Positions 37,957 to 46,817 of a stretch of DNA of 64,000 nucleotides are shown here, in pieces (position 1 is the stretch's first letter; every line of letters begins with the position of its first letter). The notes beneath the pieces are model-generated. The model was given only the letters and a program-made list of their open reading frames with translations, had not been told where the DNA came from and ran no database searches. The stretch covers positions 62,001 through 126,000 of the forward strand of contig JAUIGR010000001.1 of the NCBI GenBank assembly GCA_030430025.1, read 5' to 3'. A program made the translations under genes and the position numbers. The DNA comes from Gammaproteobacteria bacterium. GTDB lineage: Bacteria; Pseudomonadota; Gammaproteobacteria; Xanthomonadales; Marinicellaceae.

Positions 37957-40518
37957 ATGAAAAATCTAACTACATTAATGATTTTGTTATTGACATGTTC
38001 AGTCTTTGCACAGGATCTCACTACCGATTCGACATCCCAATTTTCAAAAGCAGATGGTGCTATGATTGGTCACTATTTACAACTCACTGGTGACGTCAAT
38101 CGTGCCGTATACTTAACTCAGTCAGCCTGGCAATTGACTCATTCATTCAGCACAGGGGAACAATTAGCAGAACAATGGCGAATGGTGTTAGATCATAATG
38201 TGGAACCGTTAAACGATTTTCCTACTGTAAACAGTCATGCTTATGCTGGTCAGTGGCTGATCCAATACACTGATGGTATGACACTCGATCAGTGGCGTTT
38301 AATTGACATACCAGGTTCATCATTGGTCGATTTAGGTATACAGAATCTTTCCAAAAGTCAAAAGTTCAGTATATTTGTTAATTTACAACAACATTGGCGG
38401 CAGATTTTAGAACACACTGACCAACAATTAAACTGGCTAACAATTCCAAACTTTAAAGAACCACCTCAATTCAACTCACAAGGTATATTGTTACAAACAG
38501 TACTCAGTCTATTAAAAGAAAAAAGACCAACATATCAAATCGTAGCACAGAGCAATGCCCAAGGGATACATTCTCGATTGACCACCGCACTTTTACGTCA
38601 ATCTTGGCATCGAGAACAAGGCAATTTGCTTGCATATTATCAAGATTGGATAGACATTTATCAGCAAATTGAATTCAGTACCCAATTATTGGGCGCTGGA
38701 ATTCAATTGACATTTACTGAAGTCATCACTGAAGCCAATAGCTGGTGGATATCTCAGACAGAAAGCATCAATTACGTTGATGATACAATCAATTCAGTAC
38801 TTACTTTGTTATTGATCGAGTTGCCTAAAAAATTCAAAAACCCAGACCATTTCAATACCCAGCTTAACCAGGCCTTATTTGTTTATCTTTGGAAGACTTC
38901 AGATCCTGCCAATTATGCTAACCACCCACTTCGTAGGACTATTAACAACCAGCTTGAAGTTTGTCTCAACTTAAGCCAACCTGCAATGATACTGCCACCT
39001 GATCCCATCACCAATGAACAGTTTATTAGCTGCATAAATGAAGCGGCTAATTGGGGGTTGCGAGAAGCACAGTCAACTGTGTTGTCTGGTGAGTTAATGA
39101 TTTTAGAAAACTCAGAGGCATGGTCTCGAGTATTACAGACACCCTATTTTCAAAGTATCAATTACATACCAATTAACAGTCTAAGCGATACAGATTGTCG
39201 TAGTCAGATTCAGAAAAAATCAAATCCTTTAGAGTGGTTGTTGGCTGCAGAAACCTTTGCATGGCTTCATGACCGATGGCCAGGGTTAAGTAATGCATGG
39301 CCAGCACCAGAACAAACTAGCCACCTCTTGAGTGAGGGCCAGCAAATTTTTCAAAACAGTCAATGTTTGACTGCCCGTGTGGTTTTGAATAATCAATATG
39401 AACAATTGAAAACACAATGGCAACAACTCAAGAAGGCAATTATTCAATATCTTGAGAACTATCGTGTGAACCATCTTGCAGCCGGTAGCCAGGTCGATTT
39501 CTTTAAACCAGTTACACAGTTCACTGAGTTGTCACCTCAAGATGTGTATATTTCACCTTGTGATGTTAAAAATTCTTGTGGGGCATTCATTGAATTAAAG
39601 GCCAGTAGCTCATTATTAGACTTATTCCCCAATCATTTAAAAATGGCACAACAGTTAGGTCTTGGAACATTGGAGATTTGCTATGACCAAGTGCAATGGA
39701 GAAAAAGGGCAGCAGAACGGACGCATTTAAACAATAACAAAATTGCTAACTACACAGGGCAACTATCATTTCAACTGATAGGAAAATATGATGAGCAAAT
39801 AGTTTTTAGTAAGCAAATCGTAGGAAAAAACCGACATCTTTATTTATTTGGTGAAAACACCAAAGAAGTTCTAGATATGCCTTGCCCTCTACCTATCATT
39901 GGTAAACAAATCATTACTCAATTAGATCGAGGAACATACGGGCTTTTCCCTAACCGCCTCACTTTTCTAACGGCACAAAGAATTGATGTTAATCATGTTT
40001 TAAACAGCAATTGGGTTGAAGGAGAGGGCTGGCAAAGTAAATTAGCTGACGAGAACCATTCCCACTTTATCAGTTTTAATGAGCTGCCAGAAATTAACCA
40101 AAAAGTAACGCAACAATTTGCATTCCACAATGATCAAGTTCAACAACAAGTTTATCGAACGCTGTCAAATGTTAACCTTGCAGGTACCAATGATTCAGAG
40201 CTTTCTTCTGCGGTTTTTGAATACAACACACAACGAAAAAAGATTGAACATGTTGTTTCTGCTCTCTATCCAGATCTTTGGACGAACCCACAAGTCAGCG
40301 CGGCCTTACGTGGAAATAACCGATTAGTTGATCAACAATTTTTCAATACAGCTCTTTCGGCACAACAACATTTATTGGATATGCTCAACCAAGGAGATCA
40401 ACTGTTTTCCACACACCGTCAGGTTTGGCAAGAGTTGCCAGATATTGAAAACAGCCAAATGTTTGAAGCCACCTGGGAGCAGCTTAAAGATGTGCAATCA
40501 AGACTGGTTAATCGGTAA
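37957..40518 (+). CDS. Large exported protein of unknown function
   Basis: 853 residues, not recognised. It begins with a clear signal peptide (MKNLTTLMILLLTCSVFAQ, cleavage likely after Ala18 or Gln19). The rest is soluble, rich in Gln, Asn, Leu and Trp, mostly helical in look, with no transmembrane segment and few cysteines (for example C-x6-C, SPCDVKNSCGAFIEL, about 530-545). A beta-rich block is suggested at about 590-680. No catalytic motif was found. It is a single-gene unit with 259 bp free upstream and a hairpin downstream at 40663. Likely periplasmic or outer-membrane associated. Confidence 0.75.
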   Translation: MKNLTTLMILLLTCSVFAQDLTTDSTSQFSKADGAMIGHYLQLTGDVNRAVYLTQSAWQLTHSFSTGEQLAEQWRMVLDHNVEPLNDFPTVNSHAYAGQWLIQYTDGMTLDQWRLIDIPGSSLVDLGIQNLSKSQKFSIFVNLQQHWRQILEHTDQQLNWLTIPNFKEPPQFNSQGILLQTVLSLLKEKRPTYQIVAQSNAQGIHSRLTTALLRQSWHREQGNLLAYYQDWIDIYQQIEFSTQLLGAGIQLTFTEVITEANSWWISQTESINYVDDTINSVLTLLLIELPKKFKNPDHFNTQLNQALFVYLWKTSDPANYANHPLRRTINNQLEVCLNLSQPAMILPPDPITNEQFISCINEAANWGLREAQSTVLSGELMILENSEAWSRVLQTPYFQSINYIPINSLSDTDCRSQIQKKSNPLEWLLAAETFAWLHDRWPGLSNAWPAPEQTSHLLSEGQQIFQNSQCLTARVVLNNQYEQLKTQWQQLKKAIIQYLENYRVNHLAAGSQVDFFKPVTQFTELSPQDVYISPCDVKNSCGAFIELKASSSLLDLFPNHLKMAQQLGLGTLEICYDQVQWRKRAAERTHLNNNKIANYTGQLSFQLIGKYDEQIVFSKQIVGKNRHLYLFGENTKEVLDMPCPLPIIGKQIITQLDRGTYGLFPNRLTFLTAQRIDVNHVLNSNWVEGEGWQSKLADENHSHFISFNELPEINQKVTQQFAFHNDQVQQQVYRTLSNVNLAGTNDSELSSAVFEYNTQRKKIEHVVSALYPDLWTNPQVSAALRGNNRLVDQQFFNTALSAQQHLLDMLNQGDQLFSTHRQVWQELPDIENSQMFEATWEQLKDVQSRLVNR

Positions 40519-40962
40519 AAAATACTGTGATGTGTAATGAATTTAGTGAATCAAGGTTGATTAGCATTGTGAAAGTTGCTGCTAACTTAGTCATTGTTTT
40601 TGGGTACTGAGAGTCTCAATAAGCCGTCTTTTGCTCAATGAACGGTTAACTGAAATAGGAGATTTAAACCAGGCCATAGAATTGGTCCTGGTTTAAAGTT
40701 TCTAAGATGCCTGCTGTAGACTGAATGAAATATAGGGGTTAACAGTGCTCACTTAAAAAAAGAGATGGTGATTGTTGTCATAAAAATATCATTGAGCCTT
40801 CATTATTAAATAAAGCATTAGTTGCAATGGTTGGTTGTCCCTCATCATTGCCAGCTACTAACGATTGTTACTGCCAATGACAGCGCTTCTGTTATTTACT
40901 GTAAACATTAGCACCAGTCATCAAAAGTAGGGCCAATCTAGATTGATTGCAGACAATGTTGA
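40519..40962. other. Gene-free interval with one hairpin
   Basis: About 440 bp between the stop of the large exported protein and the end of the convergent M48 gene. Apart from the hairpin at 40663-40697, no reading frame with gene-like features and no repeat of the rest of the window were seen. Confidence 0.5.
40663..40697. terminator. Palindromic hairpin, possible bidirectional terminator
   Basis: TTTAAACCAGG (40663-40673) pairs perfectly with CCTGGTTTAAA (40687-40697), with CCA/TGG extending the stem inside after one bulge. It lies between two convergent genes. The T-run is short on both strands, so termination is plausible but not certain. Confidence 0.45.
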
Positions 40963-41754
40963 TCACAAATGACAATCGGGGCTGTGTTGACTTTTTTGAA
41001 ACAGAGGAACTGCCAACGGTAACCTTTTTTGTAACAGCTGAATTCTGCTTTCCGGTAACGGATGAGTCGATAAAAATTGTGGTTGTTTGTTATCTCCTGC
41101 TGCTTTTGCCATATTTTGCCAAAGAACAATATTCTGTTCTGGGTCAAAACCAGCATTGGCCATGAAGTCCATGCCTAAAATATCAGCCTCTCTTTCATCA
41201 TTTCGAGAGTAAGGTAACAAGATACCCAATTGTGTACCTAACCCTAAACCAGCCATCAATAAATCTCGTTCGGTTGATCCATTTATTTTTTGTTTTACCA
41301 TAGCATCTGCTACGGATAAACCCATTTCTGTAGCTAATTGTTGAGACACTCGAGCAGCTCCATGCGATGAAATAACATGACCAACTTCATGACCGATCAC
41401 TGCAGCTAACTGTGCTGGTGTTTCCGCAACAGCTAATAACCCCGTATGAACACCAATTTTGCCGCCAGGCAAGGCAAAAGCATTGGCTGAAGGTTCCTCA
41501 AAAACCACCACCTCCCAAGATATTTGTTGCCATTTTAATGGCAGTCCTTTGATGACCGCTTGTGAGACACATTGAACATATTGATTGACTTCTTGGTCAT
41601 GACTTATTTGCTGAGACTGTTTCATTTGCTGAAAAGATGTGATGCCCATTTCTACCATTTGGGCGTCACTGACCAGAATCAACTGTTTCCTTCCTGTAGG
41701 AGAAGTCGCACAAGCAACCAGAGCTAAACAACCCAAAACCCAACCATATTTCAT
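40963..41754 (-). CDS. M48-family metallopeptidase lipoprotein
   Basis: 263 residues from the ATG at 41754, which opens a lipoprotein signal (MKYGWVLGCLALVACATS, Cys about 15); a start 30 bp upstream would bury this. The zinc site HEVGH is at about 126-130 with the third ligand Glu in NDEREADILGMDFM about 60 residues later. The domain resembles E. coli LoiP/YcaL and the BepA catalytic domain, which act in outer-membrane protein quality control, but there is no TPR region. The C-terminus includes THPLPESRI, usual in this group. Divergent from the histidine phosphatase gene. Confidence 0.88.
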   Translation of the reverse strand: MKYGWVLGCLALVACATSPTGRKQLILVSDAQMVEMGITSFQQMKQSQQISHDQEVNQYVQCVSQAVIKGLPLKWQQISWEVVVFEEPSANAFALPGGKIGVHTGLLAVAETPAQLAAVIGHEVGHVISSHGAARVSQQLATEMGLSVADAMVKQKINGSTERDLLMAGLGLGTQLGILLPYSRNDEREADILGMDFMANAGFDPEQNIVLWQNMAKAAGDNKQPQFLSTHPLPESRIQLLQKRLPLAVPLFQKSQHSPDCHL

Positions 41755-41845
41755 CGCAATACTCCCAAATAAATTAAAGGCCATTGTACCAAAATCATAG
41801 CTTATAATATCTTAATGTTAGATATCGCTGATTACCGTCATTATC

Positions 41846-42358
41846 ATGAATGATTCACTCAAGTTTGGATTAATGCTCAACCTCTTGTTGTGGTGTGTCA
41901 TCAGCCATGCTGCGACACTATATTTTGTGCGTCATGCTGAGAAAGTCACCGAAAATATAGATGATCATAACCCGCCTCTTTCCTTTCAAGGTCAACAGCA
42001 AGCTGCTCAATTGGCGTATTTTTTGAGTCATGCTAATATCCAGGTCATATATGCCACCAGTTACAAGAGAGCTCAGCAAACAGCGGCTGTTCTGGCTGCG
42101 CAAAACAATATTAAAGTTAAACTTTATGATCCAATGCAACTGCAAAATTTTATAAATACCATTAAGTCAACTGACCATAATACACTTGTCGTCGGTCATA
42201 GCAACACCACACCACAAGCAGTATCTTATCTAACACAAGCACCCATCAAACAACTGTCTGAAAAAGACTATGGAGATGTTTTCCAAGTCATTGTCAATGG
42301 TGATCAAGTAGAATTCAACCATTTCAAGCTGTCATTTCAACCTAATAAAACTCGATAG
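41846..42358 (+). CDS. Exported histidine phosphatase-family protein
   Basis: 170 residues with a signal peptide (about 1-22, LKFGLMLNLLLWCVISHA). The catalytic RHAEK is at about 28-32, the second region is TSYKRAQQTAAVL, and the second histidine is in VVGHSNTTPQAVSYL, so the phosphohistidine site is complete. Likely a periplasmic phosphatase; substrate unknown. Its end overlaps the convergent small membrane protein gene by 22 bp. It is distinct from the cytoplasmic SixA-like protein at 33230. Confidence 0.85.
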   Translation: MNDSLKFGLMLNLLLWCVISHAATLYFVRHAEKVTENIDDHNPPLSFQGQQQAAQLAYFLSHANIQVIYATSYKRAQQTAAVLAAQNNIKVKLYDPMQLQNFINTIKSTDHNTLVVGHSNTTPQAVSYLTQAPIKQLSEKDYGDVFQVIVNGDQVEFNHFKLSFQPNKTR

Positions 42359-42648
42359 ACAATGAAGAACCCGAGGACAAAGAAAAAACCATAAATGATG
42401 AGTGCTAAACTATATTTTTTACGAATCAACCGATCAGTTTGCACTTTACGCATGTTGAGTATCCAAACAATCTCAAGCAAAATAACGAAAACAAATAACA
42501 GAATAAAAACCACAGAATAAATGCCTAAAGGTTTTGACCAATGAGCATGCGGGTATGAAAAAGCGATTAAAGCTGATAAGTTAGACAGCACAATAGCGAA
42601 TATCAGCGCCACTCTTAATGTGTTAAAAACAACGAGTTTATTATTCAT
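42337..42648 (-). CDS. Small membrane protein of unknown function
   Basis: 103 residues with three predicted transmembrane helices (about 8-30, 43-65 and 80-101). A basic loop, RKVQTDRLIRKKY, lies between helices 2 and 3. No family is recognised. The hydrophobic profile and the clear ATG support a real gene. It overlaps the phosphatase gene by 22 bp at the convergent ends. Confidence 0.6.
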   Translation of the reverse strand: MNNKLVVFNTLRVALIFAIVLSNLSALIAFSYPHAHWSKPLGIYSVVFILLFVFVILLEIVWILNMRKVQTDRLIRKKYSLALIIYGFFFVLGFFIVYRVLLG

Positions 42649-43241
42649 TCAACTGGTTTAACTCAAAAAGGACCTTTGCATATAGCGTGACTCAAGATAA
42701 TAAAGCCTAAAATCTTAAATTTCTGCGTCAGCAAACTTTGCAATAGCTATTACTTTCATTTGCTTCCCTGAACTTTAAAGATTTTATCACTTTTTCTCAA
42801 TGATTCAGAATGATGCAAAGGTCTCTAAAAAAACAAAGAACATGAAAAACTGGCAGTATTTTACCACAGTACTTACAGTCATTATTGATGATATTCAATG
42901 TCTTACGTCACAAATTCGTTGTTTGAAGGTGTTTGTTGTTCATTTTGGTCCGTTCACTTTTACATACTGTTTTTGCCGAAAACTTAAGGGAGTAATTCGA
43001 GGTTTGATAATAATTTGTTAACACTTTGTTAGTTGGTACTGTGTTCACAAGATTTGGGGTGTAGAAAGTAGCATTCTTGAGTTTTTACGTTTATAATCGC
43101 CGGGCTAACATGAACGAAATGAATTCACAGACCTCATCGCTCACTATGAGTTACAGGTGTAATACGTCCCTGATAACTGATTCTTGGGTCTTTTATGGAT
43201 GAGGTTTTTTTAACACTTTGGATCACTATTATAATTACCAT
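42649..43241. other. Gene-free interval upstream of the OmpA-like gene
   Basis: About 590 bp of AT-rich sequence. A 73-codon frame (42800-43021) lacks a ribosome site and has a composition (Cys, Phe, Ile-rich) like translated non-coding DNA. A TATAAT occurs at 43092-43097 and another at 43230-43235, seven bases before the OmpA-like ATG, but neither has a convincing -35 element. No repeats shared with the rest of the window were seen. Confidence 0.45.
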
Positions 43242-45548
43242 ATGAATACCAAATTAAACCTCTTTTTAGCGATCGCTTTGACGCCTTTTTCGGCATTATG
43301 TCAAGATCAGGCTACCTTATCTGGATCTAATGATCAGATGAATTTTAACTATGCTGGTGATGACACTCGTTTGGGTATAGGCATTGACGATGAGGGTGAA
43401 ATCATGGCGGATTTTCTCAAATCGTTTAATACAGACTGGGATCAAAATTGGATGGGCGAGTTTTGGTATTCTGATGGTGCGGCAGGTTTAAAACTTGACT
43501 ACCACCGGTTATCAGGTGCCAAAGAAAAAGCCCAGCTGATTACCAATGAAGACAATTTGCGGATATGGAAGTACTTTGCAGCGGTAGATCAAAACACATT
43601 TGATGACCGCAAATTCACTTTAGGCTTTGGTACAGAGGCTCGGGATTTTTTCTGGAATATCAATGGCAGTAAAGCGATCACTGGCGAGCGCCTGGCCAAC
43701 ACGGCAGTTAGCTTAGTTAATAATGATATTTTTGGAACCGATGTTACTGGAGACTTTGTCCAGGTGGAAACCATCGAGACCATCATTCGTCAATATCAAC
43801 ATCCATATGATTGGGGTATTGGAGGTCGTTTGGGTAAGTACTTTGATCAAGGCTTGCTTCGTCTAACTGGTGGACTTGATTATGAGGAAGGGGATTATGG
43901 CAGTGACCAATTGGCAGCCAGTATCAGTTTGGAAAAATATTTTCAGGATTCACCGCATAGCTTGGCGTTAAATATTGAGCAAGTCGACAAAAGTGGGCAG
44001 TTTGAAACCGATAAATCGGACACTCGTGCTAATTTGATGTATCGTTATGATTTTGGTAAGAATCATCAACCTGCTAAGGTGTATGAAGAAATTCAAGTCA
44101 TTGATACAGAGCGTTTAGCACAACTCAAACTTGAGAACCGTAAAGTCATACAACATGAAATCAACTTATCATCTACAGCCTTTTTTGATCTCAATTCAGC
44201 TGAAATCAGGGGTGATGCGCAAGCTGAACTGTTTAAGCTGGTTGAGAAACTTCGTGACACAGATTTAGCCAGCACTATACAGATTGTCGGTCACACCTGT
44301 GATATTGCATCCCGTGCTTATAACCAAAGTTTATCGGAACGTAGAGCTAATAGCGCTAAAAATTTCTTGGTTTCAAATGGTGTAGCTGAGGATGCCATTA
44401 TTGCCTTAGGAAAAGGAGAAACACAGCCTAAATTTGATAATGATGATCCTGTAGAAAAAGTTAAAAATCGTCGTGTTGAAATCAGCTTTTTAACCATCGA
44501 AGAAGAATTTCAAGAAGTTGACATTGCTGATGATGATTTGCCAATGAAATGGGTGAGCAAAGAAGTCGAAGCACCTGCTGCATGGATTAGTCGAGCTTTA
44601 AGAAATCCAGCTAAACACAAACGTACTGTCGATGTGTATAACTATCAAGAAACCGAAACTAACACCAGTTTAAGTGACAAAGTTTATTTGAATCTGACAC
44701 CTGTTGCCAATGATGACAGTTATAATGTCCCAAGCACCACAGCGATTATGATGCTGGATGTATTGAGTAATGACAGCGATCCTGATGGTGATGTTTTAAC
44801 TATTATTGAAGTGACACAGCCTGCGGTTAGTGGAACGGTTTCCAATAATGGCAGCAACCTCAGTTTTGCTCTCAATGATGGATTCCTCGGCACTGAGACA
44901 TTCACATATACCATCGCTGATGAATCTGGTAAAACAGCAATAGCAACAGTCACAATCATTGTTGAAAACTTACCCCCAGTAGCCACTGATGATATGGTTA
45001 GTATGCAAACTGGTGTGGCTACCGGACTGAATGTTTTGAATAACGATTATGATCCTGATGGAGATGTGCTGACGGTGATTTCCGTTTCAAGCAACCACAG
45101 TGATATTGAAGTGGTTAACAATAATGATGGTACGGTGACCATAACCGCACTCAATGATTTTACAGGTGAAACCAGTATCAGCTATACCATTGCTGATGAG
45201 GATGGTGCAACAGATACAGCCAATATTCTGGTGACAGTGACTTCTGGTCCTCCAAATGATGGTACTAATCAGCCTCCTGTAGCCCAGCCTGATGCTTTCT
45301 TTACGGTAGTTAATCAAGCCAAGGTGATCAATCCATTGGATAATGATTCGGATCCTGATGGTGATGAAATTAGCATTGTATCTATTGATGATGGTGGATT
45401 GCTTGGTACCTTAACTGACATCCAACCGGATGGTACTATGACTTATAACCCGCCGGCCAATTGGTGTGGTACTGATATGTTTACTTATACCATTACAGAT
45501 GGTACTTATGAAGTCACTACTACAGTAATGATCAGTGTTGTTGATTGA
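43242..45548 (+). CDS. OmpA-family protein with cadherin/Ig-like repeats
   Basis: 768 residues from the ATG at 43242, which opens a signal peptide (MNTKLNLFLAIALTPFSALCQ). A beta-rich N-terminal region (about 25-270) with alternating aromatic strands may be a small barrel. An OmpA-like peptidoglycan-binding domain follows (about 305-425, with IVGHTCDIASRAYNQSLSERR and NRRVEISF). After it come three Ig/cadherin-like repeats (about 455-768), each with a calcium-type NDSDPDGD or NDYDPDGD motif. The protein ends with the third repeat, without a sorting signal. OmpA followed by surface-type repeats is an unusual order, since OmpA domains are usually C-terminal. A good terminator follows. Confidence 0.85.
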   Translation: MNTKLNLFLAIALTPFSALCQDQATLSGSNDQMNFNYAGDDTRLGIGIDDEGEIMADFLKSFNTDWDQNWMGEFWYSDGAAGLKLDYHRLSGAKEKAQLITNEDNLRIWKYFAAVDQNTFDDRKFTLGFGTEARDFFWNINGSKAITGERLANTAVSLVNNDIFGTDVTGDFVQVETIETIIRQYQHPYDWGIGGRLGKYFDQGLLRLTGGLDYEEGDYGSDQLAASISLEKYFQDSPHSLALNIEQVDKSGQFETDKSDTRANLMYRYDFGKNHQPAKVYEEIQVIDTERLAQLKLENRKVIQHEINLSSTAFFDLNSAEIRGDAQAELFKLVEKLRDTDLASTIQIVGHTCDIASRAYNQSLSERRANSAKNFLVSNGVAEDAIIALGKGETQPKFDNDDPVEKVKNRRVEISFLTIEEEFQEVDIADDDLPMKWVSKEVEAPAAWISRALRNPAKHKRTVDVYNYQETETNTSLSDKVYLNLTPVANDDSYNVPSTTAIMMLDVLSNDSDPDGDVLTIIEVTQPAVSGTVSNNGSNLSFALNDGFLGTETFTYTIADESGKTAIATVTIIVENLPPVATDDMVSMQTGVATGLNVLNNDYDPDGDVLTVISVSSNHSDIEVVNNNDGTVTITALNDFTGETSISYTIADEDGATDTANILVTVTSGPPNDGTNQPPVAQPDAFFTVVNQAKVINPLDNDSDPDGDEISIVSIDDGGLLGTLTDIQPDGTMTYNPPANWCGTDMFTYTITDGTYEVTTTVMISVVD

Positions 45549-45585
45549 TATACATTTGATATAGCAAAACAACATAAGAACTAAT

Positions 45586-45619
45586 AAAAAAGCGTTTCAA
45601 AAAATTGAGGCGCTTTTTT
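45586..45619 (+). terminator. Rho-independent terminator of the OmpA-like gene
   Basis: AAAAAAGCGTTTCAA pairs with TTGAGGCGCTTTTTT (two G-U pairs) around a 4-nt loop, with a six-T tail. It begins about 37 bp after the stop codon. Confidence 0.85.
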
Positions 45620-45815
45620 ATTTGGTTGGTTGGTCACATTTGTAGATGTATAGATATATTTAAGGTCACCTCTATTAATGGGGTACTTCTTGTCAAGGCA
45701 ATGATTTAACAATTAATCCTGAAATAACACTGGAATTATCAGAGGCGTTCATATATGCCCTCATAAGTTTTGCAATTATTGTACTCATATATAGGGGGTT
45801 TAGATTCTCATTTAT

Positions 45816-46087
45816 CTAGGGTCTGTTAACCTATTGAGTTAGATGCTGCTGGCATTACTTTTTCCCTACAACAAGGTAGAAGTCGTGATCTGTGTTTACT
45901 CCACAAGATCGACTGATAACGCAGTTGTAGGAAAAAGCAGTCCAGCCCAAAGGATTATGACTGAAAAGGCTTCATTGTTTGTTACTGATCACTTATTTGC
46001 AGCTGCCAAACTGCGCTCTTCGCGCCTTGATTGAAGCATCTTCAGTCATAACAGCAACCAATTAAATAGTGTTAACAGAGGCCCTAG
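45816..46087. mobile_element. Nested inverted-repeat element (MITE-like) at the xrtH 3' end
   Basis: Outer inverted repeats are CTAGGGTCTGTTAAC at 45816-45830 and GTTAACAGAGGCCCTAG at 46071-46087. Inside are two more pairs: CTTTTTCCCTACAAC (45858-45872) with GTTGTAGGAAAAAG (45924-45937), and a 20-bp pair at 45955-45974 and 46032-46051 with 18 matches. CTAG stands at both ends and could be a target duplication or part of the repeat. There is no transposase. The right end supplies the last codons and stop of xrtH. This family is different from the element at 3275 and 28062. Confidence 0.6.
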
Positions 46088-46565
46088 TGGATTTAGGTAT
46101 GTATCGTAGCCACACCAGCCATACTACCAGTGCATCTAAAACTATCAAAGCTTGCCACAAATAAAGATGAAACCAGTCAAACCAATTTCGATCCCATTGA
46201 ATGAGATAGTACAGGGAAATGATGCGAATGCAATTTAAGATTTGAATGGCACAAAATCCCCAGAATATACCTTTAAATTTATACAGCCATGGAGCAGCAA
46301 ACGCCATGATAGCAGAAAATAGGATGATCATTGCTTCTACCCCATTACATCCAGGAACGATTTGAATACCAACACCAGTGGTAGCATTGAGTATTTGGTC
46401 CATACGTGATATAGCAGCATCGTCAAATATTTGTATTATCGATGCACAGATGTTTGCTATGCCCGAAGTAAAGGGAATAATGGCGTGTGTTTGAACTGCA
46501 CTATTGATATTTAATAGAAATAAAGAAAACAGCAGCAGTAAAAAAATGAGTGTAAATCTGATCAA
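46062..46565 (-). CDS. xrtH: Exosortase, XrtH-like
   Basis: 167 residues, a multi-pass inner-membrane exosortase/archaeosortase. The catalytic cysteine is in PGCNGVEAMI, the arginine in LNCIRIISLYY, and the histidine in WFDWFHLYLWQ, giving the full Cys-Arg-His set. Size and motif phrasing fit the XrtH type, which in known genomes processes proteins with an IPTLxxWG-type C-terminal signal. No such protein is in this window, so substrates must be elsewhere. The last ~7 codons (about RASVNTI) lie in the right inverted repeat of the element at 45816-46087. Divergent from the response regulator. Confidence 0.85.
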   Translation of the reverse strand: MIRFTLIFLLLLFSLFLLNINSAVQTHAIIPFTSGIANICASIIQIFDDAAISRMDQILNATTGVGIQIVPGCNGVEAMIILFSAIMAFAAPWLYKFKGIFWGFCAIQILNCIRIISLYYLIQWDRNWFDWFHLYLWQALIVLDALVVWLVWLRYIPKSTRASVNTI

Positions 46566-46651
46566 GGTAAATTTTTTTATGTTATTTTAACGGAGCATGT
46601 CATTAACGATTAATTAACGCGATATAAACTTTTTGTTAACTAAAGCCTTAA

Positions 46652-46750
46652 TATAATGAGGTCATTGTCATTGTTCTCCAAATGATAATAAAAAGTATAG
46701 GGCTTAATATTAATCCCAAGACATTTAGGATAATGTCTTGGGATTTTTTT
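46652..46750 (+). ncRNA. Candidate small RNA or leader RNA (promoter -10 plus terminator)
   Basis: A perfect TATAAT at 46652-46657 is followed about 55 bp later by the strong terminator at 46712-46750. The -35 is poor (TTTTTG about 16 bp upstream). Upstream lies only the 5' end of divergent xrtH, so the terminator has no + strand gene to close. A transcript from about 46664 to 46750 would be ~85 nt. It could instead be an attenuator in the leader of the response regulator, which starts 68 bp further on. Prediction by eye only. Confidence 0.4.
46712..46750 (+). terminator. Strong Rho-independent terminator with no gene before it
   Basis: Perfect 13-bp stem AATCCCAAGACAT (46712-46724) with ATGTCTTGGGATT (46733-46745), 8-nt loop, then a seven-T run. 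It lies between divergent xrtH and the response regulator gene. Confidence 0.85.
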
Positions 46751-46817
46751 ATCAATACCCACCGATGAAGAGAAAGACATCGTACAAAACAATGCAACCA
46801 GACACAATCGTTATATT

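Noticed and set aside
42800-43021. A 73-codon plus-strand frame before the OmpA-like gene
   Set aside because: Composition and lack of a ribosome site suggest chance.
43230-43235. TATAAT seven bases before the OmpA-like ATG, suggesting a leaderless mRNA
   Set aside because: No convincing -35 element at a proper distance; AT-rich sequence gives such hexamers by chance.
45843-46034. A 63-codon plus-strand frame in the nested inverted-repeat element
   Set aside because: It is made of the inverted-repeat arms, lacks a ribosome site and resembles no protein.
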